Of a DNA stretch of 64,000 bases, positions 1 through 7,948 are shown in pieces (the stretch's first letter is position 1; every line of letters begins with the position of its first letter). The notes below the pieces were generated by a model. It was given only the letters and a program-made list of their open reading frames with translations, was not told where the DNA came from and ran no database searches. The DNA comes from Cellulomonas sp. ES6. Lineage in GTDB: Bacteria > Actinomycetota > Actinomycetes > Actinomycetales > Cellulomonadaceae. Where the stretch lies: positions 2,914,001-2,978,000 of the forward strand of contig NZ_CP125655.1 in assembly GCF_030053835.1 (NCBI RefSeq), in the 5' to 3' direction. Made by a program: the position numbers and the translations under genes.

Positions 1-718
1 CGTCCTGGTCGGCGCCCCCGACCTGACCGCGCTGGGCGACTACGTCATCGGGCGGATGCGGGGGCTGGACGGGGTGCGGGCCACCCGCACGCACCTGCTC
101 TCCTCGCCGTTCACCGACGCGGGGCAGTGGCGCCTGGGAGCGCTGTCCCCGGAGGAGGCGGCGGCGGTGGGCCGCACGGTGCCGGCGCCGGGTGCGGCCC
201 GGCTGCGCGTCGACCCGCAGCTGGAGGAGGCGCTGCTCACGGTGCTCGGCCGGGACGGCCGCGCGACGGTGGCGACGATCGCCCGGACGCTCGACGTGGG
301 GCAGCGCCGGGTCCGCGAGTCGCTGGCGGCGCTGACCGCGCGCCGGCGCCTGGAGGTGCGCACCGAGATCGCGCGGGCGTACTCGGGGTGGCCGGTGCAC
401 GCGTGGTACTTCCTGCGGGTGCCGGCGTCGCTGACGGAGCGGGTCGGCGCGGCGCTCACCCGGCTCGGGGAGGTGCGCCTGGCCGTGTCGACGATCGGCC
501 CGTACAACCTGGTGCTCTCCGTGTGGATGCGGACGCTCGCCGACGTCCAGCGGCTCGAGGTGGCCATCGGCAAGCGGGTGCCGGACGTGTCGATCGCCGA
601 CCGCTCCGTCGTCCTGCGCAGCCTGAAGAAGGAGGGCCGGGTGCTCGACGGGCACGGGCACGCGACCGGCACCTTCGTCCCCCTGCCGACCGACTTCGCG
701 CGCGACGACGCCGACTGA
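1..718 (+). CDS. Lrp/AsnC-type transcriptional regulator, 5' end cut by window
   Basis: The reading frame is open from base 2, so the gene starts upstream of the window. The visible order is the end of one AsnC-type ligand-sensing domain (VLVGAPDLTALGDYV, then GLDGVRATRTHL), a second winged helix-turn-helix (from about VDPQLEEALLTVLGRDG), and a second AsnC-type domain ending near the C-terminus. This is the tandem architecture of long actinobacterial Lrp proteins, which are about twice the size of E. coli Lrp. Such proteins usually sense an amino acid or related metabolite. The serine dehydratase gene begins 57 bases downstream on the same strand, so control of amino acid catabolism is possible, but that is inference from position only. 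Confidence 0.85.
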   Translation, partial: VLVGAPDLTALGDYVIGRMRGLDGVRATRTHLLSSPFTDAGQWRLGALSPEEAAAVGRTVPAPGAARLRVDPQLEEALLTVLGRDGRATVATIARTLDVGQRRVRESLAALTARRRLEVRTEIARAYSGWPVHAWYFLRVPASLTERVGAALTRLGEVRLAVSTIGPYNLVLSVWMRTLADVQRLEVAIGKRVPDVSIADRSVVLRSLKKEGRVLDGHGHATGTFVPLPTDFARDDAD

Positions 719-761
719 GGTACGGATCCTGCACCGCGCGGAGAGCCGCTGACGCGCTGCC

Positions 762-767
762 TATCGT
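762..767 (+). promoter_or_regulatory. -10 box of a probable leaderless promoter for sdaA
   Basis: TATCGT fits the actinobacterial TANNNT -10 pattern and ends 8 bases before the sdaA ATG. No Shine-Dalgarno sequence is visible, so transcription probably starts at or beside the initiation codon. Confidence 0.5.
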
Positions 768-775
768 CGCGTGCC

Positions 776-2173
776 ATGGAGACGCAGCAGACCGTCGGGG
801 TCTTCGACCTGTTCACGATCGGCATCGGCCCGTCCAGCTCGCACACGGTCGGTCCCATGAAGGCGGCCGCCGACTTCGCGCGGCGCCTGGCGGACGCGGG
901 GGCCCTGGAACAGGTGCACACGCTGCGGGTCGACGTCTTGGGCTCCCTCGCCGCCACCGGCGCGGGGCACGGGACGTTCACCGCGATCCTCCTGGGGCTC
1001 GCCGGCGCCCTGCCGGACCGGGTCCTCCCCGACGAGGCCGAGGCCCTGCTCGACCGGATCACGCGCACCGGCACGGTCGACCTCGACGGGCGGCACCCGG
1101 TGCCGTGCCGGGTCGAGGACTTCGTGCTCCGCCCGCTCACGGTGCACCCCCGGCACCCCAACGCGCTGTCGTTCGCCGCGTCCGACGCGCAGGGCCGCGA
1201 GCTCGCCGCCGGGACGTACTTCTCGGTGGGCGGCGGCTTCGTCGTGCGCGAGGGGGAGGACGCCGCCGGCGACGCGGCGGACGGCACCGACGCCGCGCCC
1301 CTCCCGCTGCCGTTCCGCACGGGCGCCGAGCTGCTCGCGGTGTGCGGGTCGACGGGGCTCGCCGTGAGCGAGGTGATGCGCACCAACGAGCGCGCGCGCC
1401 GCTCCGACGACGAGATCTCGCGGGGCCTGCGGCACATCTGGGAGGTCATGGAGGCGTGCGTGCGCTCGGCGGTCGCCCGCGAGGGCGTGCTGCCGGGCGG
1501 CCTGGGCGTGCGCCGACGGGCGGGGGAGTGGGCCGCGCGGCTCGAGCGGGAGGACCCGCACCACGACGAGGCGCACTGGCAGCAGCGCGTGAACCTGGTG
1601 GCGCTCGCGGTCAACGAGGAGAACGCCAGCGGCGGCCGCGTCGTGACCGCACCGACCAACGGCGCCGCCGGGGTCGTGCCCGCGGTGCTGTCGTACGCGC
1701 TGGACTACACCCCGGCGGGTCGCGCCGACCGGGACGACGTGGTCGAGCGCTTCCTGCTCGCCGCGGCGGCGGTCGGCACGCTGTACAAGGCGAACGCGTC
1801 GATCTCGGGCGCCGAGGTCGGGTGCCAGGGCGAGGTGGGGTCCGCGTCGTCGATGGCGGCCGCGGGGCTCGCGGAGGTCCTCGGCGGCACGCCGCGGCAG
1901 GTGGAGAACGCCGCCGAGATCGCCATGGAGCACAACCTGGGCCTGACGTGCGACCCGATCGGCGGGCTGGTCCAGATCCCGTGCATCGAGCGGAACGCGA
2001 TCGCGGCGGCCAAGGCGGTCAACGCGGCGCGGATGGCGCTCTGGGGCGACGGCGACCACCGGGTCTCGCTCGACCAGGTGATCGCGACCATGCGCGAGAC
2101 CGGGGCGGACATGAGCCACAAGTACAAGGAGACCGCGCTGGGCGGTCTCGCCGTCAACGTCGTGGAGTGCTGA
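776..2173 (+). CDS. sdaA: L-serine dehydratase (L-serine ammonia-lyase), iron-sulfur, single chain
   Basis: Deaminates L-serine to pyruvate and ammonia in the cytoplasm. The 465-residue protein has the SDH beta domain first ([20 protein letters not shown] near the N-terminus) and the SDH alpha domain after about residue 190. Cysteines 350 (GCQGE), 392 and 403 ([13 protein letters not shown]) sit where the family holds its [4Fe-4S] cluster. The last residue is Cys465 (NVVEC), the equivalent of the tail cysteine that caps the fourth iron in the Legionella enzyme. The spacing of all four cysteines matches that protein with a constant offset of seven, from memory of the published numbering. The ATG follows a TANNNT box without a ribosome-binding site, so the gene is probably leaderless. 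The Lrp-type gene upstream is a possible regulator. Confidence 0.95.
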   Translation: METQQTVGVFDLFTIGIGPSSSHTVGPMKAAADFARRLADAGALEQVHTLRVDVLGSLAATGAGHGTFTAILLGLAGALPDRVLPDEAEALLDRITRTGTVDLDGRHPVPCRVEDFVLRPLTVHPRHPNALSFAASDAQGRELAAGTYFSVGGGFVVREGEDAAGDAADGTDAAPLPLPFRTGAELLAVCGSTGLAVSEVMRTNERARRSDDEISRGLRHIWEVMEACVRSAVAREGVLPGGLGVRRRAGEWAARLEREDPHHDEAHWQQRVNLVALAVNEENASGGRVVTAPTNGAAGVVPAVLSYALDYTPAGRADRDDVVERFLLAAAAVGTLYKANASISGAEVGCQGEVGSASSMAAAGLAEVLGGTPRQVENAAEIAMEHNLGLTCDPIGGLVQIPCIERNAIAAAKAVNAARMALWGDGDHRVSLDQVIATMRETGADMSHKYKETALGGLAVNVVEC

Positions 2174-2197
2174 GCCGGCGTCCCCGGCCCGGGCGCG

Positions 2198-2998
2198 TCA
2201 CCCCTCGGCGCGGAGGAACGCCGTGAGGTGCGCGGCGGCCCGGGCGGGCACCTCGTTCTCCCACGCGTGCCCGGCGCCCGCCAGCAGCAGCAGGTCCGCG
2301 TCGGGCAGCTCGGCGGTCATCGCCAGCACGTCCTCGACGGGGACGGTCGCGTCGTCGCGCCCGTGCACCACCAGCACCGGCGCGGCGACGCCGCCGAGGG
2401 CGCCGCGGGTGTCGAAGCCGCGCGTCGCCGCGAACCGCCGCACGAGGGCGGCGCTGCGGGCCGCCGCGGCGCCGTCGTCACCAGCGCCCGCGGTCGCCGC
2501 CTTGGTGGCCGGGGCCATGCGCGCCAGCAGCGCCGCGGCGCGCCCGGCGTCACCCGTGCCGAGCGCGGCGAGCAGGTCGGCGACGGGTCCGGTGACCCGC
2601 CCGGGTCGGAACGGCGCCTGGGAGGTGGCCCCGAGCACCAGCCGGTCGAGCAGCGCCGGGTGCCGCAGCGCGAAGGCCTGCGCCACCATCCCGCCGAACG
2701 ACGTGCCGAGCACGTGGACGCGGGGGTGCCCGAGCGCGGTGACGAGCGCCGCGAGGTCGTCGGCGAGGTCGTCGGTGCCGTAGCCGGCGGGCGGGTACGC
2801 GCTGCCGCCGCAGTCGCGCTGGTCGTACGTGATGACCTGGAAGGCCGGGGCGAGGTGCCGGCGCAGGGGGTCGAACAGGGTCTGCCCGATCTGCAGGCCG
2901 TGGACGAGCACGAGCGCCGGCGCGTCCGCGGGCCCGGCCACGCGGAACGCGGTGCGCCCGCCCCGCAGCTCCACGCCGTGCACCTCGCCTCCGGTCAC
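2198..2998 (-). CDS. alpha/beta hydrolase
   Basis: 266 residues with the classic alpha/beta-hydrolase layout: oxyanion-hole HG at residues 33-34 (LVLVHGLQIGQ), nucleophile elbow GTSFGG with Ser100, an aspartate in the VVHGRDDATVP strand end and a late histidine in GAGHAWENE. The GTG start lies only 4 bases after the stop of the crotonase-fold gene upstream, so the two are co-transcribed and probably act on linked steps. A plausible job is hydrolysis of an ester or enol-lactone made from the product of the neighbouring C-C hydrolase. The substrate cannot be read from the sequence. The gene converges on sdaA with a 24-base gap. Confidence 0.85.
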   Translation of the reverse strand: MTGGEVHGVELRGGRTAFRVAGPADAPALVLVHGLQIGQTLFDPLRRHLAPAFQVITYDQRDCGGSAYPPAGYGTDDLADDLAALVTALGHPRVHVLGTSFGGMVAQAFALRHPALLDRLVLGATSQAPFRPGRVTGPVADLLAALGTGDAGRAAALLARMAPATKAATAGAGDDGAAAARSAALVRRFAATRGFDTRGALGGVAAPVLVVHGRDDATVPVEDVLAMTAELPDADLLLLAGAGHAWENEVPARAAAHLTAFLRAEG

Positions 2999-3002
2999 CG
3001 GG

Positions 3003-3857
3003 TCACCAGACCTTGCGCCCGCGGGCGTCCGCGACGAGCTCGGGGTCCGGGATGAGGGTCTTCGCCGCGACGGTCGCGAGCGACTGCTGCGAGAAGTGGA
3101 ACCCGAAGTCCTCGGTGACGAGCTTGCGCCACGGGCGGTTGAGGATGTTGTGCGTCGCCCAGCGGGCGAACCGCGGCCGCTTCATGATGTCGCGCGCCAG
3201 GTCCCAGGCGCGCGGGAGCAGCTCGTCGCGCGGCAGCACGTCGCTGACCAGGCCCCACTCGAGGGCCTTCGGCGCGGGGATGGAGGTGCCGCCGTAGATG
3301 GCGTACGCGGCCCGCTTGGTCCCCAGCAGGTGCTGGAGCGCCAGGGACAGGCCGTCGCCGGGGGCGGTGCCGACCATGAAGTGCGGGTCCATGAAGTCGG
3401 CGTCCTCGGCGGCGAGCGTGACGTCGCACATGAGGGCGAACTCGGTGTGGATGCCGGGCCCGTTCACCGCCGCGATCGTGGGGATGTCGATGCAGTTGAC
3501 GAAGTTCTCGATGAGCTTCCAGGCGTCGATCGTCTGCTGGAAGATGTAGTCGGGCGTCTCCTCGACGAGCGGCTTGGGCCACGTCTGGCGCGGGTCGCCC
3601 CGGAACCAGGTGTCGCCCGTGCCGGTGATGATGAGGACGTGGTTCTCGGGGTCGTTGCCGACGTCCTGCCAGACGCGGTTCCACGCGTTGTGCGCGGCCC
3701 AGTTGTGCACGTACGGCCCGCCGTCGGTGTGCAGGCGCAGCTCGAGGATGCCGTCCTCGCGCCGCATCTCGAAGAAGTCGGCGTACTTCGGCGCGTACTC
3801 CTCCAGGGGCGTCGGCGGCACGTGGCCGTCCCACCCGAAGCTCGACGTGTCCACCAT
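3003..3857 (-). CDS. crotonase-superfamily C-C hydrolase, 6-oxocamphor hydrolase-like
   Basis: 284 residues of enoyl-CoA hydratase/isomerase fold. It resembles 6-oxocamphor hydrolase more than ordinary hydratases. His56 (AAHNAW), His137 (GPGIHTEF), His159 (MDPHF) and Asp168 (APGDG) fall where that enzyme has its catalytic histidines and aspartate, and the LPRAWDLARDI segment is shared. Enzymes of this type cleave cyclic beta-diketones by a retro-Claisen reaction without CoA. The start ATG follows GAGGGA at a normal distance. A TetR gene lies upstream on the same strand and an operator occupies the promoter, so the gene is probably induced by a ring ketone or terpenoid. I am sure of the fold and fairly sure of the subfamily. 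The natural substrate is unknown. Confidence 0.75.
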   Translation of the reverse strand: MVDTSSFGWDGHVPPTPLEEYAPKYADFFEMRREDGILELRLHTDGGPYVHNWAAHNAWNRVWQDVGNDPENHVLIITGTGDTWFRGDPRQTWPKPLVEETPDYIFQQTIDAWKLIENFVNCIDIPTIAAVNGPGIHTEFALMCDVTLAAEDADFMDPHFMVGTAPGDGLSLALQHLLGTKRAAYAIYGGTSIPAPKALEWGLVSDVLPRDELLPRAWDLARDIMKRPRFARWATHNILNRPWRKLVTEDFGFHFSQQSLATVAAKTLIPDPELVADARGRKVW

Positions 3858-3894
3858 GGTGAGGTCCCTCGCTCGGGGCGAGCCGTTCCCGCCC

Positions 3895-3921
3895 GTTGAC
3901 GAGACAAAGTATCTCGTTAAC
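3895..3921 (-). promoter_or_regulatory. TetR-type operator over the crotonase/hydrolase promoter
   Basis: Ten-base arms GTTGACGAGA and TCTCGTTAAC flank a 7-base spacer, with one mismatch between the arms. Read on the minus strand, the spacer is the probable -10 hexamer TACTTT (3906-3911), so repressor binding would cover the promoter. The size and symmetry fit a TetR dimer site, and the TetR gene stops 75 bases away at 3996. Confidence 0.75.
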
Positions 3922-3995
3922 GCCGCCGGCCGGCCGGGCCGCGGGTCGTGCGCCGGGAACGGGCGACGTGGCGCCGCGCGCGCAGGTTCCGGGAC

Positions 3996-4595
3996 CTAGA
4001 GCCGCCCGGTCTGCCGCAACCCGGCCACCACGAGCTCGACGACGTCGCGCGCCTCGGCGACCGACAGGGGCCGGGCCCGGCGCAGCGTCGACCACTGCAC
4101 CGGCCCGGCGAGCATCATGTTGACGAACGGCGCCCCCACCGGCGGCAGCTGCCCGGCCGCCGTGGCCAGGTCGAGGCGCCGCTGCAGGTCCGCGGTCCGC
4201 TGGTCGAGCAGCCGGACGCCCGCCCGGCGCAGGTCGTCGTCCTCGTCCACCCGCCGCAGCAGGATCTGCAGCACCACCCGCCCGGCGGGGGACGCCGCAG
4301 CCGCGGCGAACGCGTGCACGAACGCCGTCAGGTCCTCCACCACGTCGCCGGTGTCGGTGATCGGCACCGACGTCACGGCGAAGTGCTCCAGCACGTCGGC
4401 GAGCAGCCCGTCCCGGTCCGGCCACCGCCGGTAGACCGTCGCGCGCCCCACCTGCGCCCGGGCGGCCAGCTCGTCGTACTGCAGGCCGTCGAGCCCCCGC
4501 TCGGCCAGCAGCTCCACGGCCGCCGCGTACAGGCGCTCGGTGACCCGGCGGGTGCGGCCGCCGGGGCGGCGGGTCGGGGCTCCGTCAGCCGGCAT
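3996..4595 (-). CDS. TetR family transcriptional repressor
   Basis: 199 residues. The N-terminal helix-turn-helix spans about residues 17-65 (LLAERGLDGLQYDELAARAQ, then VGRATVYRRWPDRDGL), followed by an all-helical ligand domain ending in REL-type helices. The ATG is preceded by GGGAGGA, and a TAAGGT -10 box lies at 4625-4630 on the minus strand. A reading frame extends far upstream but has no domain content, so this ATG is taken as the start. It probably binds the dyad at 3895-3921 between its own 3' end and the crotonase gene, repressing that operon until a hydrophobic ligand arrives. Confidence 0.9.
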   Translation of the reverse strand: MPADGAPTRRPGGRTRRVTERLYAAAVELLAERGLDGLQYDELAARAQVGRATVYRRWPDRDGLLADVLEHFAVTSVPITDTGDVVEDLTAFVHAFAAAAASPAGRVVLQILLRRVDEDDDLRRAGVRLLDQRTADLQRRLDLATAAGQLPPVGAPFVNMMLAGPVQWSTLRRARPLSVAEARDVVELVVAGLRQTGRL

Positions 4596-4786
4596 CGCGC
4601 TGGTCCTCCCGTTCGACGGCACCGACCTTAGCGGGGTGAGCCGACCGGCCTGCCCATCAGCCCGGGCCCCTCGGCGCGGCCCCCGCCTCCGCGCCCGGGC
4701 TCGGCGGGGACCTTCCGCACCACCGGAGCGAGAAGTCCGCACGCTCCCGCACGCCCCGGGGGTGCCGCGGCCCCCGGTGCCGCGCC

Positions 4787-4792
4787 TACCGT
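4787..4792 (+). promoter_or_regulatory. -10 box of the lipoprotein gene
   Basis: TACCGT fits TANNNT and would give a leader of about 67 bases before the ATG at 4866. The rest of the 270-base gap upstream (4596-4865) shows only GC-rich sequence and the divergent tetR promoter. Confidence 0.4.
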
Positions 4793-4865
4793 CCGGACCG
4801 ACGGGTCCCCGCACCGCCCGGACGCGGCGCGGCGCGGACCCGCGCCCCCACCGTGAGGAGACCCG

Positions 4866-6167
4866 ATGCGACCCCCTGCACCCCGCCGCCGGACGACGAC
4901 CGCCCCGGCGCTGGCGGCGGCGGTGGCCCTGCTGACCGCGTGCGGCGGCGGCGGCACCGGCACCGACGGCGCGGGCGCGCAGTCGCCGGAGCCGGAGGTC
5001 TCGCCGGTGTCGTACCCCGTGCCGGAGGGCTGCCCGACGGGTCAGGAGCTCAGCCTGGTCTCCGTCGGGGAGGACGACTGGGCCGAGCCGCTCGACGCCG
5101 CCAGTCTGGACGGGGAGCTGTCGACGCCGCTGCTCCCCGGCGGCTGCGGGTACGTCGTCGGGGACGAGGGCACCACGGACTCCGGGACGCGCTACCGGCG
5201 GCTCGTCGTCGAGTACTTCAACCTCGACACCCCGGGCCGGCCGACGCAGGCGGACGTGCGGGCGTGGGGCGAGGCCGCCGGCGGGGTGCCGACGGAGGTG
5301 ACCGACCTGGACGGCAACCCCACCGGGGAGTACAGCGACACGTCCCTGCGCCTGCCCGACGACTTCACCGGCTTCACCAACGCCGTGGTGAGCTGGGTGG
5401 ACGGCGAGACGTCGTGGCGGTTCGACCCCGAGAACGACGTCATCCCCGCGTTCACGCAGGGCGCGAACGCGGAGGTCGGCCTGTACCTCGAGGCCGAGCG
5501 GGTCGAGGCGATCCAGGCCGCGGCCGCCGCCCCGGGGGCGTCGGCGGGTGCCGGCATCGACCCGACGACGGCCCTCGCCCAGGGACTCTCCGCGACGTTC
5601 TCCACCTCCTACAGCGTCGTCGACGGCGAGGGCTACACCGCGACGTACGAGCTGTCGGGCCGGATGCAGCCCTTCACGTCGGACGTCACCGACGCCCCTC
5701 CCGGTCAGCTCGAGGCCGTGGGCGCGTCGGGTGTCGGCGGGTCGGTGACCAACACGACGGCGGAGCGCAACATGACCGCGCCGGCCGTGAGCGTCGTCGC
5801 GCTGTACCCGCTGGAGTCGGCGGCGTGCAGCGGCTACAACGGCATCTCGGCCGAGGGCGCGGACTGGCAGGACTCGGCGTACTGCGTGCTCGGCCTCGGC
5901 TCCGTCCCCGGGGCGCAGCTCACCCCGGACGGGACGCAGTCGTGGGACGCCGCGGAGAGCAGCCAGAGCCTCGGGCCGTACGACGAGACCGGACCGGCGC
6001 TCGCGGAGCTCAACGCCCCCGTGTCGGTCTACGCGCGGTTCGGCGGGAAGGGCTCCGGGCTGACCGGGGTCGACTGGACGGCGGACGTCGGCTGCCACGT
6101 GCAGAGCACCAACGGCGGCACGTGGGTCGTCGTGATGGACGGGTGGCCGGAGGTCCTCTGCGGCTGA
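4866..6167 (+). CDS. secreted lipoprotein of unknown function
   Basis: 433 residues. A lipoprotein signal peptide ends in the lipobox LLTAC with Cys26, followed by a glycine- and acid-rich linker, so the protein is probably anchored to the outer face of the membrane. The remainder is soluble and slightly acidic. It contains repeated short tracts reminiscent of beta proteins (VSWVDGETSWRF, then YTATYELSGRMQPF) and three cysteines late in the chain (SAACSGYNG, YCVLG, VGCHVQ) besides two early ones (GCPTG, GCGYVVG), which may pair as disulfides. Start is supported by GAGGAG five bases upstream. I do not recognise a family. It stands alone and faces the GNAT gene tail to tail. Confidence 0.8.
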   Translation: MRPPAPRRRTTTAPALAAAVALLTACGGGGTGTDGAGAQSPEPEVSPVSYPVPEGCPTGQELSLVSVGEDDWAEPLDAASLDGELSTPLLPGGCGYVVGDEGTTDSGTRYRRLVVEYFNLDTPGRPTQADVRAWGEAAGGVPTEVTDLDGNPTGEYSDTSLRLPDDFTGFTNAVVSWVDGETSWRFDPENDVIPAFTQGANAEVGLYLEAERVEAIQAAAAAPGASAGAGIDPTTALAQGLSATFSTSYSVVDGEGYTATYELSGRMQPFTSDVTDAPPGQLEAVGASGVGGSVTNTTAERNMTAPAVSVVALYPLESAACSGYNGISAEGADWQDSAYCVLGLGSVPGAQLTPDGTQSWDAAESSQSLGPYDETGPALAELNAPVSVYARFGGKGSGLTGVDWTADVGCHVQSTNGGTWVVVMDGWPEVLCG

Positions 6168-6180
6168 CCGGGTCGCGGGG

Positions 6181-6669
6181 TCAGTCCAGCTCCTTGCCGT
6201 AGCACCGGGACTGGGCGAGCACCTCGTACGGCGGGTAGGTCGGGATCCGGGACCAGCCGAGCGCGACGTACAGCCCCTCGGCCTCCGGCTGCCGGTCCCC
6301 GGTCTGCAGCACGAGACGCCGGGCGCCGGCGGCGCGGGCCACCCGCTCGGCCTCCGTCATGACCGCGCGGCCGATCCCGCGGCCGCGGTGGCCGGCGGCG
6401 ACGACGACGCGCTTGACCTCCCACTCCCCGTGGTGCTCCCGCAGGGCGGCGTGCCCGAGGGGCGTGCCGTCGTGGTCCACCGCGAGCACGACGTGCCGGA
6501 TCGTGGCGGGGTCGACGGCGAGCGCCTCGCGCGCCGCGTCGGACATCGGGCCGAGGTCGCCGTACCGCTCGCCCATCTCGGCGTCCATCGCGGCACGCAG
6601 GGCCGCGGCCCGCGGGTCGTCCCAGGCCACCGGCTCGAGCGTGTACGGCGGGTGGGCCGTGCCGGTCAC
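6181..6669 (-). CDS. GNAT family N-acetyltransferase
   Basis: 162 residues with the acetyl-CoA-binding motif A at VVVAAGHRGRGIGRAVM (about residues 88-104) and the motif B end ALGWSRIPTYPPYE. It would transfer an acetyl group from acetyl-CoA to an amine. The acceptor cannot be told from sequence. The GTG start overlaps the stop of the upstream marR gene by four bases (GTGA), so the two are translationally coupled and share regulation. A reading frame continuing upstream lies inside marR in another frame and is not used. Confidence 0.85.
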   Translation of the reverse strand: MTGTAHPPYTLEPVAWDDPRAAALRAAMDAEMGERYGDLGPMSDAAREALAVDPATIRHVVLAVDHDGTPLGHAALREHHGEWEVKRVVVAAGHRGRGIGRAVMTEAERVARAAGARRLVLQTGDRQPEAEGLYVALGWSRIPTYPPYEVLAQSRCYGKELD

Positions 6670-7181
6670 GCGTCGCCCCGGTCGGTGATCGGGGCGACGA
6701 CCGCCGCGAGCTCGGGCACGGCGGCCTGCACGACAGCGCGTCCGGCGTCGCCGAGCGCCGCGAACCGCTCGGGGCCGAGCAGGTCGACGACGACGCGGCG
6801 CACCTCGCGGACGTGCCCGGGTGCCGCGGACTCGACGCGCGCCCGCCCCTCCGGGGTGAGGCGGGCGCTGGTCCGCTTCCCGGCCGCGACGCACGACCCG
6901 CGGACGACCAGGCCGGCGTCCTCGAGCCGCCCGACGGCGTGCGACAGGCGCGAGGGGGAGCTCTGGGAGAGGCGGGCCAGGTCGCTCATCGCCGCCTCGT
7001 CGTGGGGGCTCTCCGAGAGCGCGGCGAGCACGTGGTACTCGAACAGCGTCATGCCGGAGTCGCGCTTGAGCTGGGCGTCGAGCACGACGGGCAGCGTCAT
7101 GACCAGCGCCATGACCGCGCGCCAGTCGTCCAGCTGCGCACCCGACAGCCACGGCGTGACGTCCGGCTCCGGCTGTGACAT
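6666..7181 (-). CDS. MarR family transcriptional regulator
   Basis: 171 residues. It has the MarR winged helix core: YHVLAALSESPHDEAAMSDL, then the recognition helix SSPSRLSHAVGRLEDAGLV, then the wing RTSARLTPEGRARVESAAP. It is divergent from the azoreductase gene. The gap carries two copies of a perfect TTGAA-N2-TTCAA dyad, the likely binding sites, so it probably represses both the azoreductase and itself. A TAGACT box (7189-7194, minus strand) ends seven bases before the ATG and no ribosome-binding site is seen, so its mRNA is probably leaderless. Such regulators commonly respond to quinones, phenols or oxidants. Confidence 0.92.
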   Translation of the reverse strand: MSQPEPDVTPWLSGAQLDDWRAVMALVMTLPVVLDAQLKRDSGMTLFEYHVLAALSESPHDEAAMSDLARLSQSSPSRLSHAVGRLEDAGLVVRGSCVAAGKRTSARLTPEGRARVESAAPGHVREVRRVVVDLLGPERFAALGDAGRAVVQAAVPELAAVVAPITDRGDA

Positions 7182-7200
7182 GCCGTGCAGTCTACGGGTG

Positions 7201-7212
7201 TTGAACTTTCAA
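7201..7212. promoter_or_regulatory. MarR operator 1
   Basis: TTGAACTTTCAA, with five-base arms TTGAA/TTCAA around CT. It coincides with the -35 element TTGAAC of the azoreductase promoter and lies just upstream of the marR -10 box. Confidence 0.75.
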
Positions 7213-7230
7213 TGCGAGCGTGTCTAGAGT
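7201..7230 (+). promoter_or_regulatory. azoreductase promoter
   Basis: TTGAAC (7201-7206) and TAGAGT (7225-7230) separated by 18 bases. Operators flank it: one covers the -35 and the other follows the -10. Confidence 0.65.
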
Positions 7231-7240
7231 GCGCGACGTC

Positions 7241-7252
7241 TTGAACTTTCAA
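7241..7252. promoter_or_regulatory. MarR operator 2
   Basis: A second exact TTGAACTTTCAA, 40 bases from the first, placed over the expected transcription start region of the azoreductase gene. Confidence 0.75.
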
Positions 7253-7275
7253 CACCTCGTTGGCAGGAGCCACCC

Positions 7276-7908
7276 ATGACCGTGCTGCGCGTCGACTCGA
7301 CCATCCAGGGCGACCGTTCCGCGAGCGCCGCGCTCGCCGACCTCGTGCTCGCCGAGCTCACCGCCTCCCGCCCGGCCGAGGCGGTCGTGCACCGCCACCT
7401 CGGCCGGGACCCGCTGCCCGCCGACGCCTGGGCGACCGCCGTCGGCGCGGGCTGGACGGCTCCCGAGCAGCGCTCCCCGGAGCAGGCGGGCGCCGTCGCG
7501 CTCGCCCAGCAGCTCGCCACCGAGCTGCGCGAGGCCGACGCCGCGGTGCTCGCCCTGCCGCTCTACAACTGGGGTGTCTCCCAGCACGTCAAGACGTGGA
7601 TCGACCTCGCCATCGCGGGCGGTGCCCCCGGCGACCGGCTGCTCGACGGGACGCCCGTCGTGCTCGTGACCACGCGGGGCGGCGGCTACGGCCCCGGCAC
7701 CCCCAAGGAGGGCTGGGACCACGCCACCGGCTACCTGCGCCGGATCCTCGCGGAGGTCTGGGGCGCCGACCTCACGGTCGTCCAGCGCGAGCTGACCCTG
7801 GTGGGCGTCAACCCGGCCCTCGACGCGCTCGCCGAGCCGGCCGCGCTGCAGAAGAAGGAGGCCGAGGCGGCGGCAGCGGCCGCGGGGCGGGCGCTCGCGG
7901 CGCGCTGA
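7276..7908 (+). CDS. FMN-dependent NADH:azoreductase / quinone reductase
   Basis: 210 residues of flavodoxin-like fold of the AzoR group. Landmarks are the N-terminal phosphate loop region VDSTIQGDRSASAALAD, the FMN-contact motif LPLYNWGVSQHVKTWIDLA (about residues 95-113) and the TTRGGGYGPGTP loop. The family reduces azo dyes and quinones with NAD(P)H in the cytoplasm and protects against electrophilic quinones. GGCAGGAG precedes the ATG at a normal distance. The divergent MarR gene and two operators in the gap point to induction by quinone- or phenol-like compounds. Confidence 0.9.
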   Translation: MTVLRVDSTIQGDRSASAALADLVLAELTASRPAEAVVHRHLGRDPLPADAWATAVGAGWTAPEQRSPEQAGAVALAQQLATELREADAAVLALPLYNWGVSQHVKTWIDLAIAGGAPGDRLLDGTPVVLVTTRGGGYGPGTPKEGWDHATGYLRRILAEVWGADLTVVQRELTLVGVNPALDALAEPAALQKKEAEAAAAAAGRALAAR

Positions 7909-7948
7909 CCGGGGGAGGCGGACCCGCGCGGTTCCGCGGCGACCGCGG

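Noticed and set aside
127..2226. A 699-codon plus-strand frame over the Lrp and sdaA genes
   Set aside because: It is a Gly/Arg/Ala-rich shadow of both genes with no domain content.
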